Shown here one piece after another: positions 14,372 through 24,437 of a stretch of 26,389 nucleotides of DNA. Source of the DNA: DATAFF01 sp036257595 (GTDB taxonomy: Bacteria > Pseudomonadota > Alphaproteobacteria > Rhizobiales > Aestuariivirgaceae); NCBI GenBank assembly GCA_036257595.1, contig DATAFF010000102.1, positions 1 through 26,389 of the forward strand, given 5' to 3'. Each line of letters starts with the position of its first letter. Within the stretch, counting starts at the first letter, position 1. The translations under genes and the position numbers were made by a program. Below the pieces are notes generated by a model. It was not told the origin of the DNA. It searched no databases and saw only the letters and a program-made list of their open reading frames with translations.

Positions 14372-16423
14372 TCATGCCTCACGGCGGACGATGCGCTGCG
14401 CGGGCGCGATGCCGAGCTCGCGCGCGGTGCGATGGCCATTATACACCGCATGGACGATGGCACCCGGCGCCAAGGCATCACCGGTGACAGCGAGACTCGC
14501 AATCCCGGCCGCCGCCACGTCGCGCGGGCGTGCCGCCAGTTCGGCATACAGCGCATTGACCGGCGCACGATGACCGACCACCACCAGCGCGCCGCAGGGC
14601 AATGTTGCCTGATCGCCCGTGAACAGATGGGTGAGCGACACCTCGCCATTGGCGAAGCTGCTGACGAAATGCAGGGTGCGCACCACGACCGCGTGATGGG
14701 CGAGCGAGCGGTGGATCAGCGGCAGCTCGTTGGTGTTGATGGTCCAGGCGGAGACGAAGCCTGCCGGCGTGACATAGGTGACGTCGAGCCCGCGCCGCGC
14801 CATATGCTCGCTGATGGCGCTTCCCATGTAATAGTCGTCGAAGTCGAAGACCACCACCGGCCCTTCGATTGCAGCGCCTTCCGCGATGTCGTCGGGCGTC
14901 ATCACGCCAGGCCCGGTGATGGCGGCGGCGGGGTGTTCGTTGGGCGAAAAGGAATCGGGGAGCCAGCGGGCACCGGTGGCGAGCACGACATGGTCGGCGC
15001 CAAAATTGAGGATGTCCTCCGCGGTGAGCGGACTCGCCGGGTAGAGCGCAACATGGTTGAACGCCCGCAGCTGGCCGAGCCGGTAGTCGACGACGCGATG
15101 CCAGGCATTGAGCCCGGGCAGTCGCGATTCGAAGGCAAGGCGGCCGCCAAACTGCTCGCGTGCTTCGGCAATCGTCACATCGAAGCCGCGCCGCGCCAGA
15201 GTGAGCCCGGCCTCGAGGCCTGCCGGACCGCCCCCGACCACGAGAACCCGACCGGTCGAGTCGCGTTTGACCTTTTCCGGGTGCCAGCCGCGGCGATGTT
15301 CCTCGCCGGCGGTCGGATTCTGGGTACAGCGAACCCACACGCCGTCATGCCAGCTGGCGATGCACATATTGCAGCCGATGCACTCGCGAATCTCTTCGCC
15401 CCTGCCCTCGGCGATCTTGCGCGGCAGGAAGGGATCGGCGATCGACGGCCGCGCTCCACCGATGAGGTCGAGAATGCCGCGGCGGATCTGCGACACCATG
15501 GTGTCCGGTGAGGTGAAACGACCGACGCCGACCACTGGCTTTGACGTGATCCGTTTCACGAAGTCGACCACCGGCTCATGGCTTCCTTCCGGCGTATAGC
15601 GGGAAGCGGCGCAATCGGTCGGGCTGGTGTCCATCTTGACGTCGAACAAGTCGGGATCGTCCTTGAGCTGTTCGATCGCCTCATGCGCCTCGGTCTCGGC
15701 ATGCATGCCAGGTCGTTTGCGCAGCTCCTCGAGGCTGATGCGGAGCGCCACCGCGGCGCGGCCGCTCGTTGCTTCGCGCGTGGCATCGATCAGCTCACGG
15801 ACGAGCCTGACGCGATTGCTCATCGCGCCGCCATAGGCATCGGTTCGACGGTTGTATTCTGCGAGCAGGAACTCGTGCGGCAGATAGCCCATGCCGGCAT
15901 AGACATAGATGATGTCGAAGCCGGCAGCCTCGGCGCGCCGGGCCGCCGCGCTCTGCCAGTGGATGAGGTCGCGGATGTCGCTGGCGTCCATTGCCTTCGG
16001 GCGCTGCTGCGACATGAAGGGGACATGGGTGGCGAGCCACGGCACGCCCGAGGGCGACAGCGGTGGCAGGCGGGTGATGCGGTTCATCGAGAAAGCCCCA
16101 CCATGCCACAGCTCGACCCCGGCCAGCGCACCATGCCGGTGGACGGCCTCGGTCATCACCGCATGGGTCCGGATATCGGCATCGTCCCACAGGGTGGCAT
16201 TGGGAAACGGGCGATCGTCGGCACTCGGATGGATCGAGCAGGCTCCGGTGCACACCACGCCCCAGCCGCCCTCTGCCTTGGTGGCGCGAAAGGCAGCCCG
16301 GGTTTCCGGATTGGCGTTGGTCATGCCCGACGAATGGGGGACCGCATAGAAACGGTTGGGCGCACGCTTCGGGCCGATCTGCACGGGCTCGAACAGGATG
16401 TCGTACCGCGGATCCCGTACCAT
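14372..16423 (-). CDS. Trimethylamine dehydrogenase-like FMN/[4Fe-4S]/ADP-binding oxidoreductase
   Basis: The 683-residue product aligns end to end, from memory, with trimethylamine dehydrogenase (TMADH). An Old-Yellow-Enzyme-type TIM barrel (about 1-340) begins DILFEPVQIGPK. An iron-sulfur motif follows with Cys348, Cys351, Cys354 and Cys366, then TAGEEHRRGWHPEK. A nucleotide-binding domain has VLVVGGGPAGLEA (about 390-402). Three substrate-site features of TMADH are absent: the flavin-linking Cys30 is Ser31, the bowl residue Tyr60 is Ala61, and active-site His172 is Met178. So it is probably an N-demethylase of another methylated amine, like the dimethylglycine or N-methylproline demethylases of this family. 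It precedes the MttB-family gene in one operon. A perfect TetR-type palindrome lies upstream. Confidence 0.9.
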   Translation of the reverse strand: MVRDPRYDILFEPVQIGPKRAPNRFYAVPHSSGMTNANPETRAAFRATKAEGGWGVVCTGACSIHPSADDRPFPNATLWDDADIRTHAVMTEAVHRHGALAGVELWHGGAFSMNRITRLPPLSPSGVPWLATHVPFMSQQRPKAMDASDIRDLIHWQSAAARRAEAAGFDIIYVYAGMGYLPHEFLLAEYNRRTDAYGGAMSNRVRLVRELIDATREATSGRAAVALRISLEELRKRPGMHAETEAHEAIEQLKDDPDLFDVKMDTSPTDCAASRYTPEGSHEPVVDFVKRITSKPVVGVGRFTSPDTMVSQIRRGILDLIGGARPSIADPFLPRKIAEGRGEEIRECIGCNMCIASWHDGVWVRCTQNPTAGEEHRRGWHPEKVKRDSTGRVLVVGGGPAGLEAGLTLARRGFDVTIAEAREQFGGRLAFESRLPGLNAWHRVVDYRLGQLRAFNHVALYPASPLTAEDILNFGADHVVLATGARWLPDSFSPNEHPAAAITGPGVMTPDDIAEGAAIEGPVVVFDFDDYYMGSAISEHMARRGLDVTYVTPAGFVSAWTINTNELPLIHRSLAHHAVVVRTLHFVSSFANGEVSLTHLFTGDQATLPCGALVVVGHRAPVNALYAELAARPRDVAAAGIASLAVTGDALAPGAIVHAVYNGHRTARELGIAPAQRIVRREA

Positions 16424-16444
16424 TGCCGTGTCCCGTCCACATTG

Positions 16445-16460
16445 TTGAACGTTCGTTCAA
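16445..16460. promoter_or_regulatory. TetR-type operator palindrome upstream of the demethylase operon
   Basis: TTGAACGTTCGTTCAA is an inverted repeat with perfect 7-bp arms and a two-base centre. It lies 22 bases before the start codon of the flavoprotein gene at 16423. Its size and symmetry fit a TetR-family site, and TTGAACG-rich dyads resemble sites I recall for BetI-like repressors. The local TetR at 12220 is a candidate binder. Confidence 0.6.
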
Positions 16461-16476
16461 TAACGCAATGGAACGC

Positions 16477-18330
<1,854 letters not shown>

Positions 18331-18561
18331 GCCCTGCTCCCACATCCCAAGGGCCGCGTCTGTCCTGGATGTTAGATCAGAGCAACACCAGTGAGTAGGG
18401 GTCGGGCAGCGTTCGCCCCGAGCTATTCGCAGCTGACCGTCGCTGTCGGCGAGCCGGGCCACACCTCGCGACTTCGTCGCCGAAACGGCTTCGCCCGAGA
18501 GGGCCTTGTCAAACCACCGGGGGGTGATACGCTCCGCGTAATAATAACAGGGAGAAAGGCC

Positions 18562-19473
18562 GTGAAGCAGGATCGCTTGAAAGCCAATTCATCGAAGGTC
18601 CGCAACAGAATTTCCGCGATGGCGCTCGGCGTTGCGGCTGCCGCGCTGCTGGCCACTTCGCCACTGGCGGCCGAGATCAAGACGATCGAACCCGGCAAGC
18701 TGACCATCGGCATGAATGGCGACATGCCGATGACCCAGATCAAGGACGGTCAGCTCAGCGGCACCGATGGCGAGCTGATGGTCTATGTTGCCAAGAAGAT
18801 CGGCTTGGAGCCCAATCCCAAGCAGATGGACTGGGCCGCCGAGATCGAGTCGACCAAACAGGGCAAGCTCGACATCATGCATGGCGCCATGGGTTGGCTC
18901 GAGTCGCGCACCAAGATCATGATCCTCTCCGAGCCGATCTACTATTTCGGCACGTTGCTGGCCCAGAAGGAAGACACCAACTATCACAGCTTTGCCGATA
19001 TGAAGGGGCGCAAGGTCGGGACCGTCAACGGCTTCACCCTTGTGCCGGAGCTCAAGACGGTCGACGGCATTGGCGAGGTCAAGCTTTACGACACCTCGGA
19101 CGGTGTCATGCAGGACCTCCTGGCCGGGCGCATCGACATGGCGATCCTCGATCCGCCGCTCATGCAATATGCCATCGCACAGCATCCGGAATGGAAGCTG
19201 AAGCAGATTCCCGTCGATCCGGAGCCGGACAAATATCCGGTTATGTCGACCAAATACAGCGTGATCTTCGGCATCAACAAGAACCAGCCGGAGCTCGCCG
19301 AGGCGGTCAACGCCGCCATCAAGGACATCTGGAAGGAGTGCCTGAACGTCAAGACGATGGCCAAATACGGCCTGTCCGACAAGGCGTGGTTCGTTCCGCC
19401 CGAGAAAAATCCCCGCATCGAGGTCGACAGGGACGCCGACTACAAGGCGCCCACCGCCGATCATTGTTTCTGA
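18562..19473 (+). CDS. Amino-acid ABC transporter substrate-binding protein (SBP_bac_3)
   Basis: The 303-residue product starts at a GTG at 18562 with GGGAG and AAGG just upstream; the open frame extends 171 bases further but without a site. A twin-lobed family 3 solute-binding protein follows a signal peptide (residues 1-37, ending SPLAA). Features include KLTIGMNGDMPMTQIKDGQLSG split over the first strand, GTDGELMVYVAKKIGL, the ligand-contacting WLESRTK segment and the hinge GRKVGTVNGF. It should capture a polar amino acid or amine derivative in the periplasm. It is the first gene of an operon with an ATPase, two permeases, an enolase-superfamily enzyme and a metallo-hydrolase. The ligand cannot be fixed. 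Confidence 0.92.
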   Translation: MKQDRLKANSSKVRNRISAMALGVAAAALLATSPLAAEIKTIEPGKLTIGMNGDMPMTQIKDGQLSGTDGELMVYVAKKIGLEPNPKQMDWAAEIESTKQGKLDIMHGAMGWLESRTKIMILSEPIYYFGTLLAQKEDTNYHSFADMKGRKVGTVNGFTLVPELKTVDGIGEVKLYDTSDGVMQDLLAGRIDMAILDPPLMQYAIAQHPEWKLKQIPVDPEPDKYPVMSTKYSVIFGINKNQPELAEAVNAAIKDIWKECLNVKTMAKYGLSDKAWFVPPEKNPRIEVDRDADYKAPTADHCF

Positions 19474-19529
19474 TGCCCCAAGAGCGCGCGACCTGAACGG
19501 GTAGCGCGCTCGTCTAGGCGCGTAATGCC

Positions 19530-20327
19530 ATGAGTGCGGAACTGCCTGCTGTGTCAGGCCAGCGACCCTTGCTCCGCATCGTCGACCTGCACAAGCGCTT
19601 CGGGGAGCTCGAGGTTCTCGCCGGCATCGATCTCGAGGTCGCGCGCGGCGAAAAGGTTTCGATCCTCGGGCCAAGCGGATCCGGCAAGACGACGCTGCTG
19701 CGCTGCATCAATTATCTCGAGAAGCCAAGCTCGGGGCGGATCTACATCGACGACGTGCTGATCGGCGAGAAGCTGGTCAATGGCAGGACCGTGCATCTGA
19801 GCGACCGCGAGCTCGCCAAGGAACGGCGCGAAATCGGCTTCGTCTTCCAGCGGTTCAACCTTTTCCCGCATCTGACCGCGCTGGAGAATGTCACGATAGC
19901 GCCGCGAAAGGTTCTGAAACAGAGCACCGAGGAGGCCAATGAGCGCGGCCGCCGGTTGCTCGAGAAAGTCGGCCTCGGCCACAAGCTCGCCGAATATCCC
20001 GAGCGGTTGTCGGGCGGCCAGCAGCAGCGCGTTGCCATCGCCCGTGTGCTTGCGATGCAGCCCAAGCTCATGCTGTTCGACGAAGCGACTTCCGCCCTCG
20101 ATCCCGAGCTCATCGGCGAGGTGCTCAAGGTCATGCGCGAGCTCGCCGAGGAAGGCCATACCATGATTGTCGTCACCCATGAGGTCCAGTTTGCCGGCGA
20201 GGTCTCGGATCGCATCATCTTCATGGATCATGGCCGGATCATCGAACAGGGCCCACCCGCGCAGATCCTGGGCAACGCCACCCAGATGCGCACCCGCGCC
20301 TTTCTGAAGAAACTCGCAGACCGATAA
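19530..20327 (+). CDS. Polar amino-acid ABC transporter ATP-binding protein
   Basis: The 265-residue ATPase has Walker A GPSGSGKT at 47-54, the Q-loop in FVFQRFNLFPHLTALENV, the ABC signature LSGGQQQR starting at 160, Walker B LMLFDEATSALDPE at about 178-191 and the switch His in VVTHEV. The pattern matches the GlnQ/HisP group of polar amino-acid importers. A small insertion between Walker A and the Q-loop (IDDVLIGEKLVNGRTVHLSD) is common in this group. It energises the two permeases directly downstream. The ribosome-binding site is weak. Confidence 0.95.
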   Translation: MSAELPAVSGQRPLLRIVDLHKRFGELEVLAGIDLEVARGEKVSILGPSGSGKTTLLRCINYLEKPSSGRIYIDDVLIGEKLVNGRTVHLSDRELAKERREIGFVFQRFNLFPHLTALENVTIAPRKVLKQSTEEANERGRRLLEKVGLGHKLAEYPERLSGGQQQRVAIARVLAMQPKLMLFDEATSALDPELIGEVLKVMRELAEEGHTMIVVTHEVQFAGEVSDRIIFMDHGRIIEQGPPAQILGNATQMRTRAFLKKLADR

Positions 20328-20343
20328 TGTACAGAGCGGCCCG

Positions 20344-21009
20344 ATGAACTTCTGGACAGTCATGGTCGATCGATTTCCCTATTTCGCGAGCCTGCTGCTC
20401 AAGGGCGCGGTAATGACCGTGGCCGTGGCCGCCGGCGCGCTCGTGCTCGCGCTGGTGCTCGGGCTCGTCATCGCCCTGCTCAGGATGTCGCGGTCGCGAC
20501 TCCTCAGCGGCTTCGCCTATATCTATACCGAGTTCCTGCGTGGCACCCCTGCCCTCGCGCAGCTCTTCGTCATCTATTTCGGGCTGCCGGACATCGGCAT
20601 CGAGCTGAGGCCCGTGGAAGCCGCCATCATCGGTCTCGGCATCAATGGCTCGGCCTATCTGTCGGAGGTCTATCGCGCAGGAATTCAGGCCATTCATCGT
20701 GGCCAGTTCGAAGCCGCCTTTTCGCTCGGAATGACGCCCATAGGCAGCATGCGGTACATCGTCCTGCCGCAGGCCGTTCGGATGATGCTGCCGCCAATCA
20801 CCAACTTCTCGATAACGCTCCTCAAGGACACCGCCCTCGTCTCGGTCGTTGCCGTGCCGGAGATCATGTTCTACGCCCGCAATCTCGTGACCGAGACGTT
20901 CCAGAGCATGCACGTCTATCTGCTTGCCGCAGCAATTTATCTGGCGATGACCATCCCGATGTCGCGACTCGTGGCCTATCTCGAGCGCACCCGACGGGCC
21001 TGGCAATGA
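20344..21009 (+). CDS. Amino-acid ABC transporter permease, first subunit
   Basis: The 221-residue membrane protein has about five helices and the HisM-type core: EFLRGTPALAQLFVIYF, then the EAA loop EAAFSLGMTPIGSMRYIVLPQAVRMMLPP that docks on the ATPase, then NFSITLLKDTALVSVV. It pairs with the second permease 13 bases downstream to form a heterodimeric channel in the inner membrane. Spacing of 16 bases from the ATPase gene supports one operon. Confidence 0.93.
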   Translation: MNFWTVMVDRFPYFASLLLKGAVMTVAVAAGALVLALVLGLVIALLRMSRSRLLSGFAYIYTEFLRGTPALAQLFVIYFGLPDIGIELRPVEAAIIGLGINGSAYLSEVYRAGIQAIHRGQFEAAFSLGMTPIGSMRYIVLPQAVRMMLPPITNFSITLLKDTALVSVVAVPEIMFYARNLVTETFQSMHVYLLAAAIYLAMTIPMSRLVAYLERTRRAWQ

Positions 21010-21021
21010 GGGGGAAGAGTC

Positions 21022-21699
21022 ATGCCGCGACTGATCGAGGTCTATGAGGACAACATCCGCGACTGGTTTCCGGAGATGCTCGCCGCCTGCGTCGGGACCC
21101 TGAAGCTGTCGCTTGTTGCCTTCATCGTGGCAGCCGTGATCGGTCTCTTCGTTGCCCTCATGCGGATCTCGCCGCGCACATCCCCTCGCTGGATCGCCAT
21201 CAGCTTCATCGAGGTGATGCGTGGAACGCCCGCCCTGGTCATTCTCTACATCGTCTATTTCGTTCCCCCGCAGGTCGGCCTGACCTGGCTGACCCTCTCC
21301 TCCTTCGCCGCAGCCGTCTGCGGCCTGGCGCTGCAGGGTGGCGCCATTCTCGCCGAGGTCTTCCGGTCGGGAATCGAGGCTCTGCATTCCGGACAGAGAG
21401 AGGCTGCCTTGGCGCTCGGCATGACGCCGGCGAAGACCATGCGCTACATAGTCCTGCCGCAGGCCATGCGGGTGGTGCTTCCACCCGTCGGCAATTATGC
21501 GATCGGACTTCTCAAGGACACCTCGGTCTGCGCCCTGATCGCTGCCCCCGAGTTGATGCTCAGAGCCAAGGATCTGGCCTCGTCGAGCTTCGAGCCGATG
21601 GCCGTGTTCTGCCTCGCGGCCCTGTTCTATTTCTTCATGAGCTACCCGCTTTCGCTCGCCGTTCGCTACATGGAATATCGGTTGGCACGTCACGGCTGA
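21022..21699 (+). CDS. Amino-acid ABC transporter permease, second subunit
   Basis: The 225-residue protein is a paralogue of the preceding permease. It has EVMRGTPALVILYIVYF, the EAA loop EAALALGMTPAKTMRYIVLPQAMRVVLPP and GLLKDTSVCALIA. The ATG at 21022 has a good GAGGGGGAAGAG upstream. Two distinct permeases plus one ATPase and one binding protein complete a polar amino-acid-type importer. It lies 18 bases before the enolase-superfamily gene. Confidence 0.93.
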   Translation: MPRLIEVYEDNIRDWFPEMLAACVGTLKLSLVAFIVAAVIGLFVALMRISPRTSPRWIAISFIEVMRGTPALVILYIVYFVPPQVGLTWLTLSSFAAAVCGLALQGGAILAEVFRSGIEALHSGQREAALALGMTPAKTMRYIVLPQAMRVVLPPVGNYAIGLLKDTSVCALIAAPELMLRAKDLASSSFEPMAVFCLAALFYFFMSYPLSLAVRYMEYRLARHG

Positions 21700-21717
21700 G
21701 GACCCATAGGAGTCATC

Positions 21718-22872
21718 ATGAAGATCGCGAAGCTCGACACCTTCATCGCCCGCATCCCCTACAAACATGCCGAGACGAGCTCTCTCATCAACCGGGGTGG
21801 CGTGAGCGACGTGATCGTCAAGCTGACGACGGAGGACGGCCTGGTCGGCTGGGGCGAATGCACACGCGCAGCCGATACAAGCGGCATCGAGAGCGCCGTG
21901 AAAGCCATGGCGCCGCTCGTCATCGGCCGCAGCATCTGGGATACCGAGGTGATCCAGCGCGATCTTGCCATCCACGCCGTTTGGGCATTCCAGCCGATGA
22001 CCGGCAATTTCGCCTATGCCGGAATCGACATGGCGCTGATGGATCTCTGCGGCAAGCAGTGCGGTCAACCGATCTATCGCCTGCTCGGCGGCGCCATGCG
22101 CGATGAGGTCGACTATTTCTACTATATGGAGTGGGGAACGCCGGACAGCATCTCAACCCAGGCAAAGGACGGCATGCGGCGCGGTTACCAGGTCTATTAC
22201 ATCAAGGTCGGGGTGGATGCGGATCGCGAAGAAGAGATGCTCGAAGCGCTCCGCGACCAGATCGGGCCGACCGGCAAGATCAGGATCGATGTGAACCAGG
22301 CCTGGAGCATCCCGCAGGCGGTGAGGCTCCTCAAACGATGGCACCACAAGTTCGACATCGATTTTGTCGAGGCGCCGGTGCCGATCGATCCGGTCGAGAA
22401 CATGCTCGACCTGCGCAGGCTGGTCGATGTCCCCTTCTGCATCAATGAGGGTCTGTGGCGCGAGGCCGATGCCTACCGGCTGATCAAGAGCCGGTGCGGT
22501 GACTATCTGTGCTACAGCCAATATTGGGTCGGTTCGCTGGCCCGCTTTCACCTCTTCAACCGACTGAGCCACCTTGAAGGCTGGCAGGTGGTGAAGCACA
22601 CGCACGGCGAACATGGTCTGACCGCGGCGGCAGGACAGCATGTCATGCTGGCGGCACCCAATGCCGCGATGGGCAGCCAGCAGACCGCGCAAATGATGGA
22701 GGACGATATATTGACGAAACCTGTTCCGATCACTGAAGGTCCCAAATGGGGACTGATCGAAGAACCGGGGCTCGGCGTTGAGGTCGATGAGGACAAGCTG
22801 CGGCGCTTCGACGAGGAGTTTCGCAAGAACGGCGACTTCGCCACCTATATCGGCAAGCTGGGCGCCCGCTGA
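21718..22872 (+). CDS. Mandelate racemase/muconate lactonizing enzyme family protein (enolase superfamily)
   Basis: The 384-residue protein has the capping domain (about 1-130, GGVSDVIVKLTTEDGLVGWGE) and a TIM barrel with enolase-superfamily ligands. Lys163 lies in YIKVG, the metal ligands are Asp191 (IDVNQAW), Glu218 (DFVEAPVP) and Glu244 (CINEG), and a His at 294 or 296 lies in VVKHTHGEHG. The usual Lys-x-Lys pair has Tyr161 in the first position, so only one barrel lysine is available on that face. Members racemise, epimerise, cycloisomerise or dehydrate carboxylate substrates. Its position between an amino-acid importer and a hydrolase suggests it acts on the imported compound. AGGAG precedes the ATG. 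The specific reaction is unknown. Confidence 0.9.
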   Translation: MKIAKLDTFIARIPYKHAETSSLINRGGVSDVIVKLTTEDGLVGWGECTRAADTSGIESAVKAMAPLVIGRSIWDTEVIQRDLAIHAVWAFQPMTGNFAYAGIDMALMDLCGKQCGQPIYRLLGGAMRDEVDYFYYMEWGTPDSISTQAKDGMRRGYQVYYIKVGVDADREEEMLEALRDQIGPTGKIRIDVNQAWSIPQAVRLLKRWHHKFDIDFVEAPVPIDPVENMLDLRRLVDVPFCINEGLWREADAYRLIKSRCGDYLCYSQYWVGSLARFHLFNRLSHLEGWQVVKHTHGEHGLTAAAGQHVMLAAPNAAMGSQQTAQMMEDDILTKPVPITEGPKWGLIEEPGLGVEVDEDKLRRFDEEFRKNGDFATYIGKLGAR

Positions 22873-22879
22873 GGATCGC

Positions 22880-23881
22880 GTGCGGCCGATCCTGCATCCG
22901 AAGCTCGTCAATGGGCGCTTTGGCGATCCGGCCCTTTACGTCGAGATGCAGTTCGAAGCGCAGGCAGTCCTTTTCGACCTCGGAGACATCTCCATCTTGC
23001 CGAGCCGCAAGATCCATCGACTGGAGCACATATTCGTATCCCATGCGCATATCGATCACTTCTACGGGTTCGATCGTCTGCTGAGAATTCTGGTGGGTCG
23101 GGAGAAAACCATCAACCTTTATGGTCCGACAGAATTCATCGATCAGGTCGCCCACAAGCTTCAGGCATATCGCTGGAACCTGGCCGACCGTTATGATTGC
23201 GAACTCGTCTTCATCGTCTCGGAGATCGTTTCCCCGGAGGAGATCCGAACGGCGCGATTTCGCCTGAGCCGCGCCTTCTCACCTGAGATGGACGAGCCGC
23301 GGAGGATGGATCGAGGACTGATCCACAGCGAGTCCGCATTTCAGGTCCGAACAGCGATCCTGGAGCATCGCACGCCCTGTCTGGCCTTCGCCATTCAGGA
23401 ATCGCTGCACGTCAACATCTGGAAGAACCGGCTTGCCGAGCTCGGACTACCTGTCGGTCCATGGCTTCGGCGATTGAAGCGACTGGTGCTCGAAAGCCAG
23501 CCCGATAATGTCCTGGTCCGGATCGACGGCGGTGAGAGCAGCCGTGAACTGCCGCTTGGACTTCTGCGAAGCGCGGTGCGATTAACCCCCGGGCAGAAGA
23601 TCGGTTATGTCACCGATGTGGCTGATACGCTATCGAACCGCAGGCAGATCATCGATCTGGTATGGCATGCCGACATGCTCTTCATCGAGGCGCCATTCAC
23701 CATCGCCGATGCTGCACGAGCCGCCGAACGCGCCCACCTCACCACCGCGTCGGCCGGTGAAATCGCCGGCAAAGCCGAGGTGCGTCGGGTCGAGCCTTTT
23801 CATTTCTCGCCCCGTTATCAGGGGAAGGAGAATGAGATGATGAAAGAGGTCATGACGGCATTCGAAGGCGAGAAAGGCTAA
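22880..23881 (+). CDS. RNase Z-like metallo-beta-lactamase-fold hydrolase
   Basis: The 333-residue product starts at a GTG at 22880 with GAGG five bases upstream, eight bases after the enolase-superfamily stop; an earlier in-frame ATG lies inside that gene. It has the MBL zinc motif His55-x-His57-x-Asp59-His60 (VSHAHIDHF). Further RNase Z-type ligands are His163 (ILEHRTP), Asp246 (YVTDVAD), the HLT motif in RAHLTTASAGEIA and His308 in HFSPRY. These features fit the RNase Z/ElaC branch rather than lactonases or glyoxalase II. RNase Z processes tRNA 3' ends, which would be odd in a transport and catabolic operon, so an alternative hydrolase role is possible. It is the last gene of the six-gene unit. 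Confidence 0.88.
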   Translation: MRPILHPKLVNGRFGDPALYVEMQFEAQAVLFDLGDISILPSRKIHRLEHIFVSHAHIDHFYGFDRLLRILVGREKTINLYGPTEFIDQVAHKLQAYRWNLADRYDCELVFIVSEIVSPEEIRTARFRLSRAFSPEMDEPRRMDRGLIHSESAFQVRTAILEHRTPCLAFAIQESLHVNIWKNRLAELGLPVGPWLRRLKRLVLESQPDNVLVRIDGGESSRELPLGLLRSAVRLTPGQKIGYVTDVADTLSNRRQIIDLVWHADMLFIEAPFTIADAARAAERAHLTTASAGEIAGKAEVRRVEPFHFSPRYQGKENEMMKEVMTAFEGEKG

Positions 23882-23900
23882 CGACGCTCGCGTGCGGCAG

Positions 23901-24365
23901 TCAGGGTCGAATCGGCCGGCTGTGTCGTGGGGCGGTCAACCAGAAACCGAAATAGAGCAGCCCCCACAGGGCTGTGATTGCCGCGACGAAAACGCCGATG
24001 CGCCAACGGATGATCTCCCATTGCGGCGCTGAATTGGCATCGCGTGCCAGGTCCTCAAGATCAGGCGGCAGTGGACGGGCCGCCGCAAGCCGGGCTTTGG
24101 CGGTCTCGATTCCATTCCGGAACTGCTGGTCCGAGTCGGAGGTGCTGACCTGTGGCACCGAGGGCATGATTGATTGCCCGTTGAGCCAAGCAATCCGGTC
24201 AAGCACCTGCAAACGCTCGATTGTCGGCAGAATCACCAACTTCTCCTGCGCCCTCTCAAATCGCTGAGCGCGCTGGATTTCGGGAAGGGTCGTCAACGTA
24301 AGAAAGACAAGCAATAGGGCCGTAATCCCGACCCAGATTCGTACCAAACTCTGCCGCATCCGCAT
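23901..24365 (-). CDS. Membrane-anchored protein of unknown function, paralogue A
   Basis: The 154-residue product has a hydrophobic helix near each end (about 9-26 and 126-146) around a soluble helical middle. It is a clear paralogue of the product of 24926-25399, sharing RLQVLDR, AWLNG, AKARLAAARPLPP and DLEDLARDAN. The ATG at 24365 is preceded by AGGGGCGGTC, which is also conserved at the paralogue. I do not recognise the family. It is convergent with the MBL gene, 19 bases apart. An inverted repeat CTGAAC-N5-GTTCAG lies 73 bases upstream, matched at the paralogue. Confidence 0.8.
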   Translation of the reverse strand: MRMRQSLVRIWVGITALLLVFLTLTTLPEIQRAQRFERAQEKLVILPTIERLQVLDRIAWLNGQSIMPSVPQVSTSDSDQQFRNGIETAKARLAAARPLPPDLEDLARDANSAPQWEIIRWRIGVFVAAITALWGLLYFGFWLTAPRHSRPIRP

Positions 24366-24437
24366 GCGACCGCCCCTTTATCCCCGAAAATCCGCAAGCC
24401 CTCGGGGACAACTCTCCAGGGTTGAGATTAATCGCGG

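Noticed and set aside
12770..15511. Two overlapping + strand frames opposite the MttB-family and flavoprotein genes
   Set aside because: They mirror strong coding sequence and lack ribosome-binding sites and domain features.
20239..22068. A 609-codon open frame on the - strand opposite the permease and enolase-superfamily genes
   Set aside because: It crosses several well-supported genes, is dominated by His, Asp and Gln, and has no recognisable domain.
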